Under the pieces are notes generated by a model. It did no database searches. It saw only the letters and a list, made by a program, of their open reading frames with translations, and was not told where the DNA came from. A stretch of DNA of 64,000 bases from Hibiscus mutabilis (taxonomy: Eukaryota; Streptophyta; Magnoliopsida; Malvales; Malvaceae), in assembly GCA_019671005.1 (NCBI GenBank), contig CM033719.1:21998750-22062749 (forward strand), in the 5' to 3' direction. Shown piece by piece: positions 54,828-64,000 of this stretch. Position 1 is the first letter of the stretch; every line of letters starts with the position of its first letter. Made by a program: the position numbers and the translations under genes.

Positions 54828-56176
54828 CTATGACATCTGGCTGATCACGATCTCCATGAGCTCTGGTAGAATATGCAACCCTGGCTGTCTAACTCCAGAA
54901 GCAGCAACACCACTACTCTGAACTGGTCTACTCATGTTAGCTGAACCCGAGGCTACAGATTTTCCTTGCCCTCTATCAAAGCCAAGTGCCTGATCGGAAG
55001 CTCGAGACTGATTCTTCATAAAAGACGCTGTGGGAGGTCGCGGACAAGCACTGAAGAAATGATCATGAGACCCATATATGATACAAGTATCAGTCTGTCT
55101 TCTGCATTCTCCACTGTGCTTCTTGTTACAAAACGAGCAAATACGCAAAGGCTGGAAAACTGTCGATCCACCCCCACTGGCAGTAGATACTACCGGTGTC
55201 GATCTCTGACTCCTCTGCTTATTAGAATCCTCTCTAACTCTCTTACCAGAATAACCAACAGAACTTTTCTAAACACTCAGAGCCGGTTGTTTCTTGCCTC
55301 TATCCCTGTCTTGAATTGTCTGACTCCGTGCAAGTGTCTCCATCCTTTCCACTGTCTTAGCTCGGTCAACCAACTCACTGAAAAACTTATCTTTAAATCG
55401 AGCCACCTTCTCACGAATTGAGAAACACATGCCTTTGAGAAATTCCTGACATCTATCTTTCTCTGTGTCTACCAACTCAGGCGCATACCGAGACAACTCT
55501 ACGAACCGAATCTCATATGAAGATATTGTCATGCCTTCCTGCTTAAGGTCTATGAATGCCTAACGACGATCAGCTACATACTGCTCACCCACATAACGGT
55601 TCTGGAATGCCTAATGGAAGGTCTCCCATGACATCAATTTCAGCTGACTTCAATCTCTACTTAACCTTCCACCAACGTTGTGCTTCACCATGCAACAGTG
55701 AAACATTAGCTCTCAGTTTCTTGTTAGCAGGATAGTTCATCTTCTCAAAGAGCCTCTTAAGATCCTCCATCCATAACTCAACATCAGACGGGTGTTCATT
55801 AGACACACCCGAAAATACCCTAATCCCAGCACTCAGAAATATTGTAGAGATATGCTTCCTTGAATTTTTTTTACTGATCTAGAATATACTGCAACAGCTT
55901 CCGATTAAAAGTAGCAATATCTAGCTCCACAGTCTCACTGTCATCTGAATCCAAAAAATCCTCATTAGGTAGCTGCTGATCATGAGCACCTCCATCACCA
56001 GACTGTTGACTCACAGTTCGTTGTCCCGCAGGTGGCTGGGTTTATCTTGGATTTTGTATCTCCTCCTGATCATTTGTATGCTCAACAATAGAAGGCGGTT
56101 CACTAGCGGCAGCCGCTGTACGGCCTTGGCCTCGACCTCTAACGAAAGTAAGCCTAACATTCCTAAGGGGTGGCAT
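54828..56176 (-). pseudogene. gag of chromovirus E
   Basis: Probable start ATG at 56176-56174 (MPPLRNVRLTFVRGRGQGR). A stop follows about 50 codons later where Gln is expected (CAA to TAA, near 56047). The conserved core is MTISSYEIRFVELSRYAPEL, GMCFSIREKVARF and FSELVDRAKTVERM at 55532-55269. Zinc-knuckle region at 55140-55040: CSFCNKKHSGEC then TCIIYGSHDHFFSACP, in which one cysteine is replaced (IIYGSH). Multiple stops and frameshifts in between. It would have formed the particle shell. Confidence 0.8.
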
Positions 56177-56374
56177 AGTCTCTATCTACAAGAATAAGAA
56201 CCTAGAGATTAGAGCTGGTACCGGAGTCTCAAAATTTTCAAAACACTTAAATTAATAACTAGATATTCGATTATTTAGAAAATTTCCCATTTACCCCAAA
56301 ATATTTAATATGCATGCAAAAATTATTTTTGGTTTGAAATTTCATGTGAGCCTCACAGTCCGAGGGTTGAACTT

Positions 56375-56389
56375 AGCTCTGATACCACT
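56375..56389 (-). promoter_or_regulatory. Primer binding site of chromovirus E
   Basis: Minus strand TGGTATCAGAGCT, three bases after the LTR end; a perfect match to the usual initiator-Met tRNA primer site. Confidence 0.9.
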
Positions 56390-56392
56390 AAA

Positions 56393-58925
56393 TGTAACCC
56401 CTTAAACCCGGCCAAGAATGAAGGGCCGAATTTAAGAAGTCACCTTTGAAAACTTTGCCTTCAAGAAACCAATTTATTTAAAACAAATCATTTAACTTTC
56501 CTATAAAAGATACTTTATAAGTTCGCTAACATCCATTAAAATTATTAAATCCAAAAGTATAATACAATATTCAGTTCAATAAAAAACTTGCATACTGAAA
56601 ATACCCTCAAAACCTAAATAGTCTCTAGTCCAAATTACATCTCAAACCTGATAAAAATAATAAAATAATAATAATAAAAATATCATGAAATTCATGAGTC
56701 CGTACTGATGTAGAAACAAAACTGAAACGCAAGAGGTCCTCCGAGTACCAAATCGCCTAGAATCAAGAATCTGAAAGATAAGCTATAAGGGAGTGAGCTA
56801 TTAAGCCCAGTGTGTTTCTAAGCGCAACAATCACAAAACAAAGTTTCACAAAAATAACACAAGATAAAAACATGTCATTATAAAACACAGTGTATGAGAT
56901 GATACTAATAAATAGTCACACTACCCAACTACTAACACCAATCACAGTGGTGGCAGAGCTAACCGATCACAGTGGAGGTAGTTCCCCTGAACCCCTCACC
57001 CCTTATTTCTCCAATCACAGTGTTGTCAAACCACTTCTTCCTCCGTACAACCCATCCCATGCATGATAAAATAATGTTTATGAACACATTGTTAACACAA
57101 TTGTATTGTACTAAAATACGAGGAACACAGCTCGAAAGTTCTGATAATCTCATAAAACACAGTTCATAGTATGCATAACATCTCAAAACTCAGTGAAATC
57201 TCAACACAAAAAATAGTCATGCAAAGTTTGTAAAACATTTCACAGAATATAGCACAGACAGATAACACACCTCTAGCAGCCAAAGCTCTAACGTTGATGC
57301 TGACGCCTCCCACGGTCTGAGCTAGCTCTAGGTCTAGCTGAGTTAGAACCTACGAAGTAAAGTTCTCAATTAAATTCATCCTCTAAGAAAAATATTACTA
57401 TGCCACCTAACTGAAACCATGCTAGAAACTCACGTGTATTTCTTCCAGAAGGTACAGGGGCTGGCTGAACAGGAGGTGGTGGAGGAGATGGTAAGACGTC
57501 GTCCTCAAAATCGATGTCGTCTGAAACACGTAAATAAATCTTATTAGATCTCATACACAACTCCTTAAATTCTTAAAAATAGATTAAAATTGGCAAAACA
57601 ATCAATTCGAGTTCGAATTAGGCGAAACGGTCAGCAAAGAACAGACTCAGAACGTCGAGAAAGGTCAAAAACAAGTGGTTGAAAAAGTCAACAGTCAACA
57701 TTGACTTTTACCGGTCAAGTCAACGCTGACGTCATCCCCCTAGTCCATGCTGACATCACGGGCCGGGTCACATGTCAGGCCAACGGGTCCTGGGTTGGGT
57801 CAAACTCAGTTTGGTTTAGTTTGACCGGTTCACGCAATTAACTCAGGCCCGACCCACTAGTCTTGGAGCTCCACTCTTCACACACCCACACGGGCTTGGC
57901 AACCCATAGCCGTTGGGCTCAACCCAACTCCTACCATAGCCCACTTCCTTGGCAGAATCAACACAATGGCTTTAGGGTTATTCAACCCTTGTCGACGATG
58001 AAAGCATTGCACGGGCAAAAGCGGCGGTGGGTTCAACGATGGTGGCGCAGCACCGGCAGCCCTAACCGGAGACCAAAAAGGTCACTTCGACCCACAACTC
58101 AACCCAAAAATAAAAACATACAAACGAACCACCAACGAATGAAAGGATCTTAAACTCAAGATCTTACCCAAGTCGATCGTCAACAGAGACTAACGACAGC
58201 GTCTACGGCAAAAGCTTAGAAAATAGTGGCGGCGCAACACCAGCAGTGGGGTTCAATGACGGAAACCCAAATTGTTCGAAACTCTAAACTAACACCTCTA
58301 ACAACTCGTAAACCCCTCCAGACATCGACCAACTTGAACGAACTAAGAAACAACACAACCCACACTAGAACTTACCCACTCGCGGATGAAAGAGCGATCG
58401 ACAATAGAGCTTGTGGTGGCGCGAGGGAACAAAGTATTTTTGGTTCGAAAACTCACAAACGGCAGGTAACGGCGCAAGCTATAACTCGGGACGAGTTCGT
58501 AAAACGTGCGACGTGGTGCAGTGTCGACCACAACGGCGGTAACGCCCTCAACAGAGGTTCACCAAAAATCGAATGGGAAGGGGAAGGGTTGCGAAGAATT
58601 TTGAGAGGGAGAGGGTATAGGTTGCGGCTGGCAGGGAAAAGAATGAAGAATGGCCTTTAGGGTTAAGTAACGGGTTTAAATTCTCTTTACAAAAAATGGT
58701 TAAATTGCAAGGAATGCCCTCCACAATTAGCCCGCCCTTTTCTCATGGCCCCAAAGTTCATAAGCTTACAATTTGGTCACTGAAATTGGCTTAATTCACA
58801 TAAATCCCCAAATTAAACAATTACAGTTTTAAATTCCTAATTCCCAAATTCTAGGGTTTTGAATTTGGGAAATTGGAAATTAAGGTTAGGGTTTTAAAAT
58901 AATTTTAATTTTTTAGGGTGTTACA
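56393..58925 (-). repeat. 5' LTR of chromovirus E
   Basis: 2,533 bp, TGTAACCCCTTAAACCC...TTTTAGGGTGTTACA on the plus strand. Both ends intact. Contains GTCAACGCTGACGTCAT-type blocks (57718-57750) and GGCGGTG/GGCGGCG runs (58020-58215). Open frames inside are incidental. Confidence 0.9.
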
Positions 58926-58930
58926 ATAAC

Positions 58931-60304
58931 ATCTATACTAATCACAATTTTCTAGTTTTTGAACACCATAGCTTGTATCTTTTTACTCCGACTTTATAAT
59001 CCCCAGGAGCACGCATTTGATGGATCTTGGTTCCAATTTTCTGTTATCTACATGAGCATAAGCAGGGTAACCAAAAATTTCCATATCATAATAATTAGCA
59101 GGATTACCAGACCATACCTCGTGTGGAGTCTTTTTCTCAATGGCAGTGGATGGAGACTAATTAATCAATAAACATGCTATTGAAGCTGCTTCGGCCAAGA
59201 ATGGCTTTGATAACCCAAAATTAGACAACATACATCGAACCTTTTCCATTATTGCTTAATTCATCCGTTCAACAATGTCGTTTTGTTGTGGTGTGTTATG
59301 AACTATCAAGTGTTTCACGATCCCCTCTAACTTGCACAACTCATTAAATTCTCCTCAATAGAATTCCAACCCATTATCAATGTGAAGATGTTTAACTTGT
59401 CTTCCCGTTTGTTTCTCGATAATCATTTTCCATTCCTTGAATGTGGACAGAACATCACCCTTTTGTTTTAGGTAGAATGGTCAGACTTTTCTAGAAAACT
59501 CGTCAATGATCGTCAGCATGTAATTGGCTCTACCACTGAAAGGTACTCTAGATGGCCCCCACAGATCATAATGAATATAATCTAGAGTAACTTTTGTGTT
59601 ATGAATTCCCCAGTGAATCAAACTCGTTTTTTGTTTCCCAAAAACGTAGTGCTCACAAAATTCTAGTTTGCAAATTCTTTGTCCCTCTAAGAGTCTTCTT
59701 TTGCTTAATTTTGTCATGTTGTTTTCACTCATATGCCCTAGGTGCATATGCCAAAGTTTTGTAGTATCTTCATCTGACAAGGGAGGAGAAGCGACTGCAA
59801 CATTACCAACAATTGTGGAACCCTACAGAATATATAGTTTGGAAGTCTTTTTCTGCCCTTTCATCACAACGAGGGAACCCTTGCTGATCTTCATGACTAC
59901 GCCTTCAGCGGTATGCTTGAACCCCTTTTGAGTCAAGGGTATATAACTAAATTAGGTTCCTCTTTAAATCTGGTACATGACGTATGTTGGTTAGGGTTCT
60001 GATAAACCCATCAAACATCTTGACTTTGATCGCCCCAATCCCTACAATACTGCATGATACGTTATTCCCCATCAGAACTACTCATATAGAAATAGTTTCA
60101 TATGTTGTAAACCAATCCCGATTGGGACACATGTGGAACGTGCATCCTAAATCGAAGATCCATTCCTTGTTCACTTTAGGGTCATTTTTCGCAGCAACTA
60201 AAAGTTCAACATCAGTGTAGTTTTTTGCTATATTTGTTTTACCATATTTTTCTGCATTCTGATTCGTAGCCTCTCTTTTGATTTTATTCTATAACCTGTA
60301 ACAC
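58931..60304 (-). pseudogene. Copia D integrase, protease and gag end
   Basis: Read right to left. The gag end after the zinc knuckle is NKIKREATNQNAEKYGK-like, then the protease region VNKEWIFDLGCTFHMCPNRD near 60170-60120, in which the usual D-S-G is D-L-G. GAG-pre-integrase LWHMHLGHMSENNMTKLSKR and CEHYVFGKQK are at 59756-59640. The integrase core LDYIHYDLWGPSRVPFSGRA (first Asp in HYDLW) is near 59590-59530. Remaining integrase text continues in pieces to 58931. Scattered stops and frameshifts make it non-functional. Confidence 0.8.
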
Positions 60305-60307
60305 TTA

Positions 60308-62132
60308 GGCTTTGCTTGGTAGAGAGGAAAGAAAATTGGAAAGATGGAAAATTGAAGTGACGGAAAAATAGAAGATGGAAAATATATTTGTTCTTTCCAT
60401 CGGTGTGCTTGGTTAAGAGGATGAAAAACTAAAAGAAAATAAGTTTCTTTCCTCTCTATTGCTTGGTACAATAAAAAATAAGAGGAAAGAAAATTAATCT
60501 TTGAAAACTATAATTTATTTTTAATTTTTATAATTTAGTCAAATTTTTTAATATAATTATTTTTATTCAATTTAGTCCCTAAAAATTTATTTCATCTAAA
60601 ATTGACCCGTATTTGTTTCTAATTTTTATAATTTTATCTAATGGTTTAATATAGTTTTATTTTTTTCAATTTAATCCCTAAATTTTTTATTTAATTCAAA
60701 ATTGATCTATATGCATTTTATTTTTTTAATTGAGTCTAATATTTTTAATATAGTTTTATTTTTGTCTAGTTTAGTCCATAAAATTTTATTTAATCTGAAA
60801 GTGACCTCTATTTATTTCTCATTTTTAGAATTTAGTCTAATATTTTTTAATTTAATCTCGAGAGTTTCACTATCAATGCAACACTAATACCTGGTACAAA
60901 ATTATCCAACTCGAATATCGAATGCTACAAATAACCTATTTGTGGCCTAAAAACATATTTAAAAAAACAGACATGTTCGTTTACATGAAAGTAAACAACC
61001 AACATGAACATAAAGAGGAAACAATTAACTAAAGTCAACCGAGAAAATAAACCTTTAAAAACTTAAGAAAAATAAACAATTTAACAAAAATGCATTTTGG
61101 TAATTTTACAAGATTTAAACCCAAAAAACATTCAAAACTTAAATACAATTTTTAATATATGTAGAAACATCTTATACCCCTGTTTTGCTAATAAAAAAGT
61201 TCAAATCAAAGTAAATTTAACTGAATCGAGGTTTGTGGACTAAAATGTAAATAATTTATAAGTTGGATTTTAAGTTAAAAATTCAGTTTCAGGTTTGTTT
61301 TAGACTCATTAATTCCAATTAGACCTAATGGTAAATTCTTGTGAAATCGAATTTGAAATAGAGCGTGAATTGCAAAAATAAGTAGTTTTTGGGACATTTT
61401 GAAAACATTCATAAAATACAGGGGCCAATTTTTCAAAAAGTAAAATCAAACCTTCCTTTATGAAATCAATATCATCATTAACATATAGACCAAGTTTCAG
61501 GTTAACCCGATCTAAAATGAGTCCTTAATTGCAACTATAAAATTAGTGACTAAAACATAAACTTTACAATTATAAGGTATTGGATTAAATTATAAAATAG
61601 AAATAAATAGAGTTCAATTCCAAATTAAATAAAATTTGAGGGATTAAATTGAACAAAAATAAAACTATAGAAAAATATTAGATAAAATTATACAAATTAG
61701 AAATAAATATGAGTCAATTTTAGATTAAATAAATATTTTAGGGAATAAAGTGAACAAAATATTATTATATTAATAATATTGACTTTAATAATAAAATTTA
61801 AAACAAGTAATATTAAATTTTAGATTAAATAAAATTTTTAGGGATTAAATTGAATAAAAATAAAAATATAATAAAAATATTGGGTGGAACTATTTTAAAT
61901 ATAATTTGATAATTTTATTATTAAAGTGTGATAGCTTTCACTTTTCTTTCCTATTTTCCACCCAATTTTGGAGAGAAAACTATTTGTATAGGAGCAAGAA
62001 AAACTACTTTCCCTCCTATTTTTTTTCCTTCCAATTTTCCACTCTACCAAGATACCGTTAAATTCATTTTTCTTCCCAATTTTCTCTTCCCTCTTTCCTC
62101 ATTTTCGCTTGTCTACCCAACCAAGCAAAGCC
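60308..62132. mobile_element. Non-autonomous PIF/Harbinger-like element, copy 2 (complete)
   Basis: 1,825 bp with terminal inverted repeats GGCTTTGCTTGGT and ACCAAGCAAAGCC, flanked by TTA at 60305-60307 and 62133-62135. The interior is AT-rich with repeated ATTTTTATAATTTAGTCTAAT / TTTAGTCC(A/C)TAAA and, on the right, complementary ATAAAATTT...AATTGAACAAAA text, so the element has partial internal foldback. No transposase. The orientation matches copy 1. It lies within the zinc-knuckle codons of copia D gag. Confidence 0.88.
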
Positions 62133-62135
62133 TTA

Positions 62136-62306
62136 GATTTAATATGACCTTTTTTTTTTACAAAAATCACAGGTTTTACCTCGATTTAATGACTTGGATT
62201 CGCCCCTGATTTTATCGCTAGAATTATGACCACATTTTCTTCTATGGTTCGAACTAGTTGATCCATACTCCATTACCATCAGCAATCTGAAGCTCTGATA
62301 CCAGTT
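62136..62306 (-). pseudogene. Copia D gag, segment ending in the zinc knuckle
   Basis: The minus strand gives MEYGSTSSNHRRKCGHNSS and ESKSLNRGKTCDFCKKK, the first half of a CCHC zinc knuckle (C-x2-C). The His and last Cys are divided by the PIF/Harbinger-like element. The primer site lies at the right end of this segment. Confidence 0.7.
62292..62305 (-). promoter_or_regulatory. Primer binding site of copia D
   Basis: Minus strand CTGGTATCAGAGCT, directly after the 5' LTR; initiator-Met tRNA type. Confidence 0.88.
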
Positions 62307-62630
62307 TGTTATAATTATCAGGACGATAATAACGAACAACCAAATGATCACACAATAGAAAAAATGACACCAAAAATTTACGTGGAAAACTCAAAAAGAA
62401 AAAATCACGGGTAAAGGAGGAGAAACTTTCACTATGTAGAAAAAAAGATTACAACTGAATAAATAAACCCTTAATCCCTTGTATAAAAGACTTGTTTCTA
62501 AAAGAAACCTGAATAGAAAGAAATTATACTCAGATTGGGTTACCTACTCTTCAACACATATCGAAAAGAGAAGTATAGTTCCACAAAAATTTGAACAACT
62601 CAAACTAGAATTTAGGTCACAACTCTAACA
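62307..62630 (-). repeat. 5' LTR of copia D
   Basis: TGTTATAATTATCAGGACG...CACAACTCTAACA, matching 43993-44335 apart from a ~16-bp deletion near 62483 and point changes. Confidence 0.88.
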
Positions 62631-62750
62631 ATAGTGAATGTAAATCTTGGTGAGCTTTTGTAACATTAGCCATTGTCCTAAACGGAAAAACAAATTAGTG
62701 AATTTGTGAAATCTTTAGCGTGGTAACTAAGATCGTGAATGTAAACTTTA
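62631..62750 (+). repeat. Copia-like LTR, right part (continues from 43992)
   Basis: AATCTTGGTGAGCTTTTGTA and TGGTAACTAAGATCGTGAAT repeat text that also stands just left of the copia D insertion (43903-43992), so the original LTR held a ~105-bp tandem duplication and copia D landed at the junction. The LTR end could not be fixed. Confidence 0.5.
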
Positions 62751-62819
62751 TTTATAAAGTTGAACCCCTCTTGGCCATATTCGATCGATTGATCCACACA
62801 ACATATTTAGATATTTCAA

Positions 62820-63335
62820 AGGAACAATTAGTATATGATTATTTTACTGTAATGATTCGAGGTCTCTATTAGTCGGTTATGCAGATGCAAGATATTTGTT
62901 GGATCCATATCAAAGTTTATCCCAAACAAGATATGTATTTGCATGTAGAAATACGTCCATATTATGACAGTCAATAATGCTAACATTAGATATTGATTAT
63001 TAAAATCATGTAAAAATAACTATAATGTACAAGACAAGTCTGGAAATAGTTTCTACTAATCTAACATATCTGAAAGATATGCGATTTACGTACACAAGAG
63101 AACATAAATTATTTTGTACAAATATAATTATATATGCATAGGTCAATTGAAAGGATAATACATTAAAGGCGTCAGATACTAAAATTATTCTTTAGTCACA
63201 TTCTTGTGAAGAAATGTGAAGCAACAGTTCAACAAATTCATTCAAGTAATAATTTGACTAGTTTTTTTATACATGCATTGTTAACTTCAACATTTAAAAA
63301 GTTTGTATACCATATTGGGATGCACCAACTCAAAT
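62820..63335 (+). pseudogene. Copia RNase H C-terminal remnant
   Basis: Plus strand LLVGYADARYLLDPYQSLSQ then TRYVFACRNTSILWQS (RNase H start, with its Asp in GYADA), and after a scrambled middle KLFFSHILVKKCEATVQQIH and TSTFKKFVYHIGMHQL near the end. This matches the order of a copia RNase H and polyprotein end. Several frameshifts. It belongs to a different copia family from element D and the 27515 element. Confidence 0.7.
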
Positions 63336-63511
63336 ATGTTAAGTGATGGTATCATTATGGGAGATGTGTTGTACTCTTTTTCACTTAATATTATTTTTTT
63401 CCACAGAGATTTGGGTAGAATTTTAACATTTGAAGTGAGTGTTATAAATTTCATACATTCATTGAATACCTGACCCGACCTGACTTTAGAGGGAGTTCCA
63501 CCTAGGGATGT
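63336..63511. other. Intergenic DNA after the copia remnant
   Basis: No gene. The long minus-strand frame through here has no recognisable domain. Confidence 0.3.
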
Positions 63512-63752
63512 TAGTGAGGCGGGTTTTGCGGGGATTCGCCCCATTTCGCATCCAATTGAGTAGAGATGGTTACATATTTTGTGGGTCGTGGGGCGAAGAT
63601 GGAGATAAAAAATAGATTCGCCGTGGGTTGTGAATATGACTTTGTACCCTCCCCATCCCACCCGCATCGTATCATCCCCTCTCGCCCCACATCATCCCAC
63701 TCACACCCAACATATCTTATAACATGTTATTATAAAACATTATTAAAAATAT
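63512..63752. mobile_element. Probable hAT-type MITE, left part
   Basis: Begins TAGGGATGTTAGTGAGGCGGG followed by TTTGCGGGGATTCGCCCC, then GCATCGTATCATCCCC and CCCCACATCATCCCAC at about 63664-63705, features of a common plant hAT MITE type. The right end is not visible, and a tandem repeat follows at once. Confidence 0.45.
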
Positions 63753-64000
63753 AATTGAATTTAAGTTTGACCAAATCAAATATATAAATATTTTTAAAAA
63801 TATCAGTTTGGAACATAGTCAAATTTAAGACAATTCATATTGACTTGTTTTGGAATATTTATGAAAAGTTCAATATATATAAAATTGGGTTTGAGATTAA
63901 TCAGATCAAATATACAAATATTTCTAAAAATATCATTTCGAATCAGAGTCAAATTTAAGATAATTCATATTGATTTGTCCTAGACATTTATTAAAAGTTC
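63753..64000. repeat. 131-bp tandem repeat, two units, running off the window
   Basis: Unit 1 starts ATTGAATTTAAGTTTGACC at 63753 and unit 2 starts ATTGGGTTTGAGATTAATC at 63884. Both contain CAAATATTT(T/C)TAAAAATATCA and AGTCAAATTTAAGA and end TTATGAAAAGTTC or TTATTAAAAGTTC. Confidence 0.75.

Larger units (their letters stand above)
49083..58925 (-). mobile_element. Ty3 chromovirus E (Tekay-like), near full length
   Basis: LTRs 49083-51560 and 56393-58925. On the minus strand the order is LTR, primer site, gag, protease, RT, RNase H, integrase, chromodomain, LTR. About 9.8 kb in total. Target ATAAC (58926-58930) against ACAAA (49078-49082), 3 of 5 matching. Counting this target once makes the copia integrase frame continue, which supports the insertion. 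Stops are present in every coding part. Confidence 0.88.
43993..62630 (-). mobile_element. Ty1/copia element D (minus strand), hit by three later insertions
   Basis: LTRs 43993-44335 (343 bp) and 62307-62630 (324 bp), both TGTTAT...CTAACA. A primer site lies beside the right LTR and a polypurine tract beside the left, so it is read right to left. Target GTAGT (43988-43992) against ATAGT (62631-62635). Gag, protease, integrase, reverse transcriptase and RNase H remnants are in copia order, interrupted by a PIF/Harbinger-like element in gag (60308-62132), a Tekay-type chromovirus in integrase (49083-58925) and a solo Ty3 LTR in reverse transcriptase (45036-47850). Without the insertions it would be about 4.1-4.2 kb, a usual size for short-LTR copia (Tork-like by motif). 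Confidence 0.85.

Noticed and set aside
54966..55421. 151-codon plus-strand frame
   Set aside because: Shadow of the chromovirus gag on the opposite strand.
58226..58660. 144-codon open frame on the plus strand
   Set aside because: Inside the chromovirus 5' LTR, antisense to the element and not conserved in the partner LTR.
63287..63667. 126-codon minus-strand frame
   Set aside because: Runs antisense through the copia RNase H end and into a hAT-like MITE; no domain.

Overview
This window looks like nuclear DNA from a eudicot plant. It is AT-rich, has spliced genes with GT-AG introns, and is mostly nested transposable elements. I suspect the mallow/cotton family (Malvaceae) from the general look of the repeats, but nothing in the sequence proves that. 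Only two genes look functional. One is a small SnRK1-type kinase regulatory beta subunit (KINbeta3-like, 117 residues, CDS 23686-24114, with two apparent 5'UTR introns). The other is an intact NRT2 high-affinity nitrate transporter (530 residues, CDS 38088-39868, three exons).

Layout. 1-2179: a large non-autonomous PIF/Harbinger-like element cut by the window edge and carrying a Mutator-type foldback MITE. 3430-12504: copia gag debris, then two non-autonomous 'TR-GAG' LTR elements that carry gag but no pol. The plus-strand copy (7323-11630, TSD CTTAG) sits inside the 5' LTR of the minus-strand copy. 12505-20534: SINE-like pieces, a 26-bp minisatellite, a long foldback with a telomere-like core, a LINE RNase H remnant, small MITEs and a Ty3-type LTR piece. 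20535-21040: a hAT MITE. 21445-24500: the KINbeta3-like gene. 24600-27500: Ty3 chromovirus remnants. 27515-33662: a copia element with similar LTRs but a ruined pol. 33663-38000: mostly featureless. 38009-39868: NRT2. 40879-43163: LINE scrap, two hAT MITEs and a 19-20-unit minisatellite.

43164-62750 is a deep nest. A copia-like LTR holds a minus-strand copia (43993-62630). That copia was in turn hit by a solo Ty3 LTR in its reverse transcriptase (45036-47850), by a complete Tekay-type chromovirus in its integrase (49083-58925), and by a second copy of the PIF/Harbinger-like element in its gag zinc knuckle (60308-62132). The window ends in a decayed copia RNase H, the start of a hAT-like MITE and a 131-bp tandem repeat.

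Function. The two host genes are not known to work together. NRT2 needs a partner protein (NRT3/NAR2) that is not seen here, and KINbeta3 is part of the energy-sensing SnRK1 complex. The strongest unexplained signal is clusters of short GTATCGATAC-type palindromes inside LTRs of several families from both the Ty1/copia and Ty3 superfamilies. All family assignments are from reading the sequence; no alignment or database search was run.
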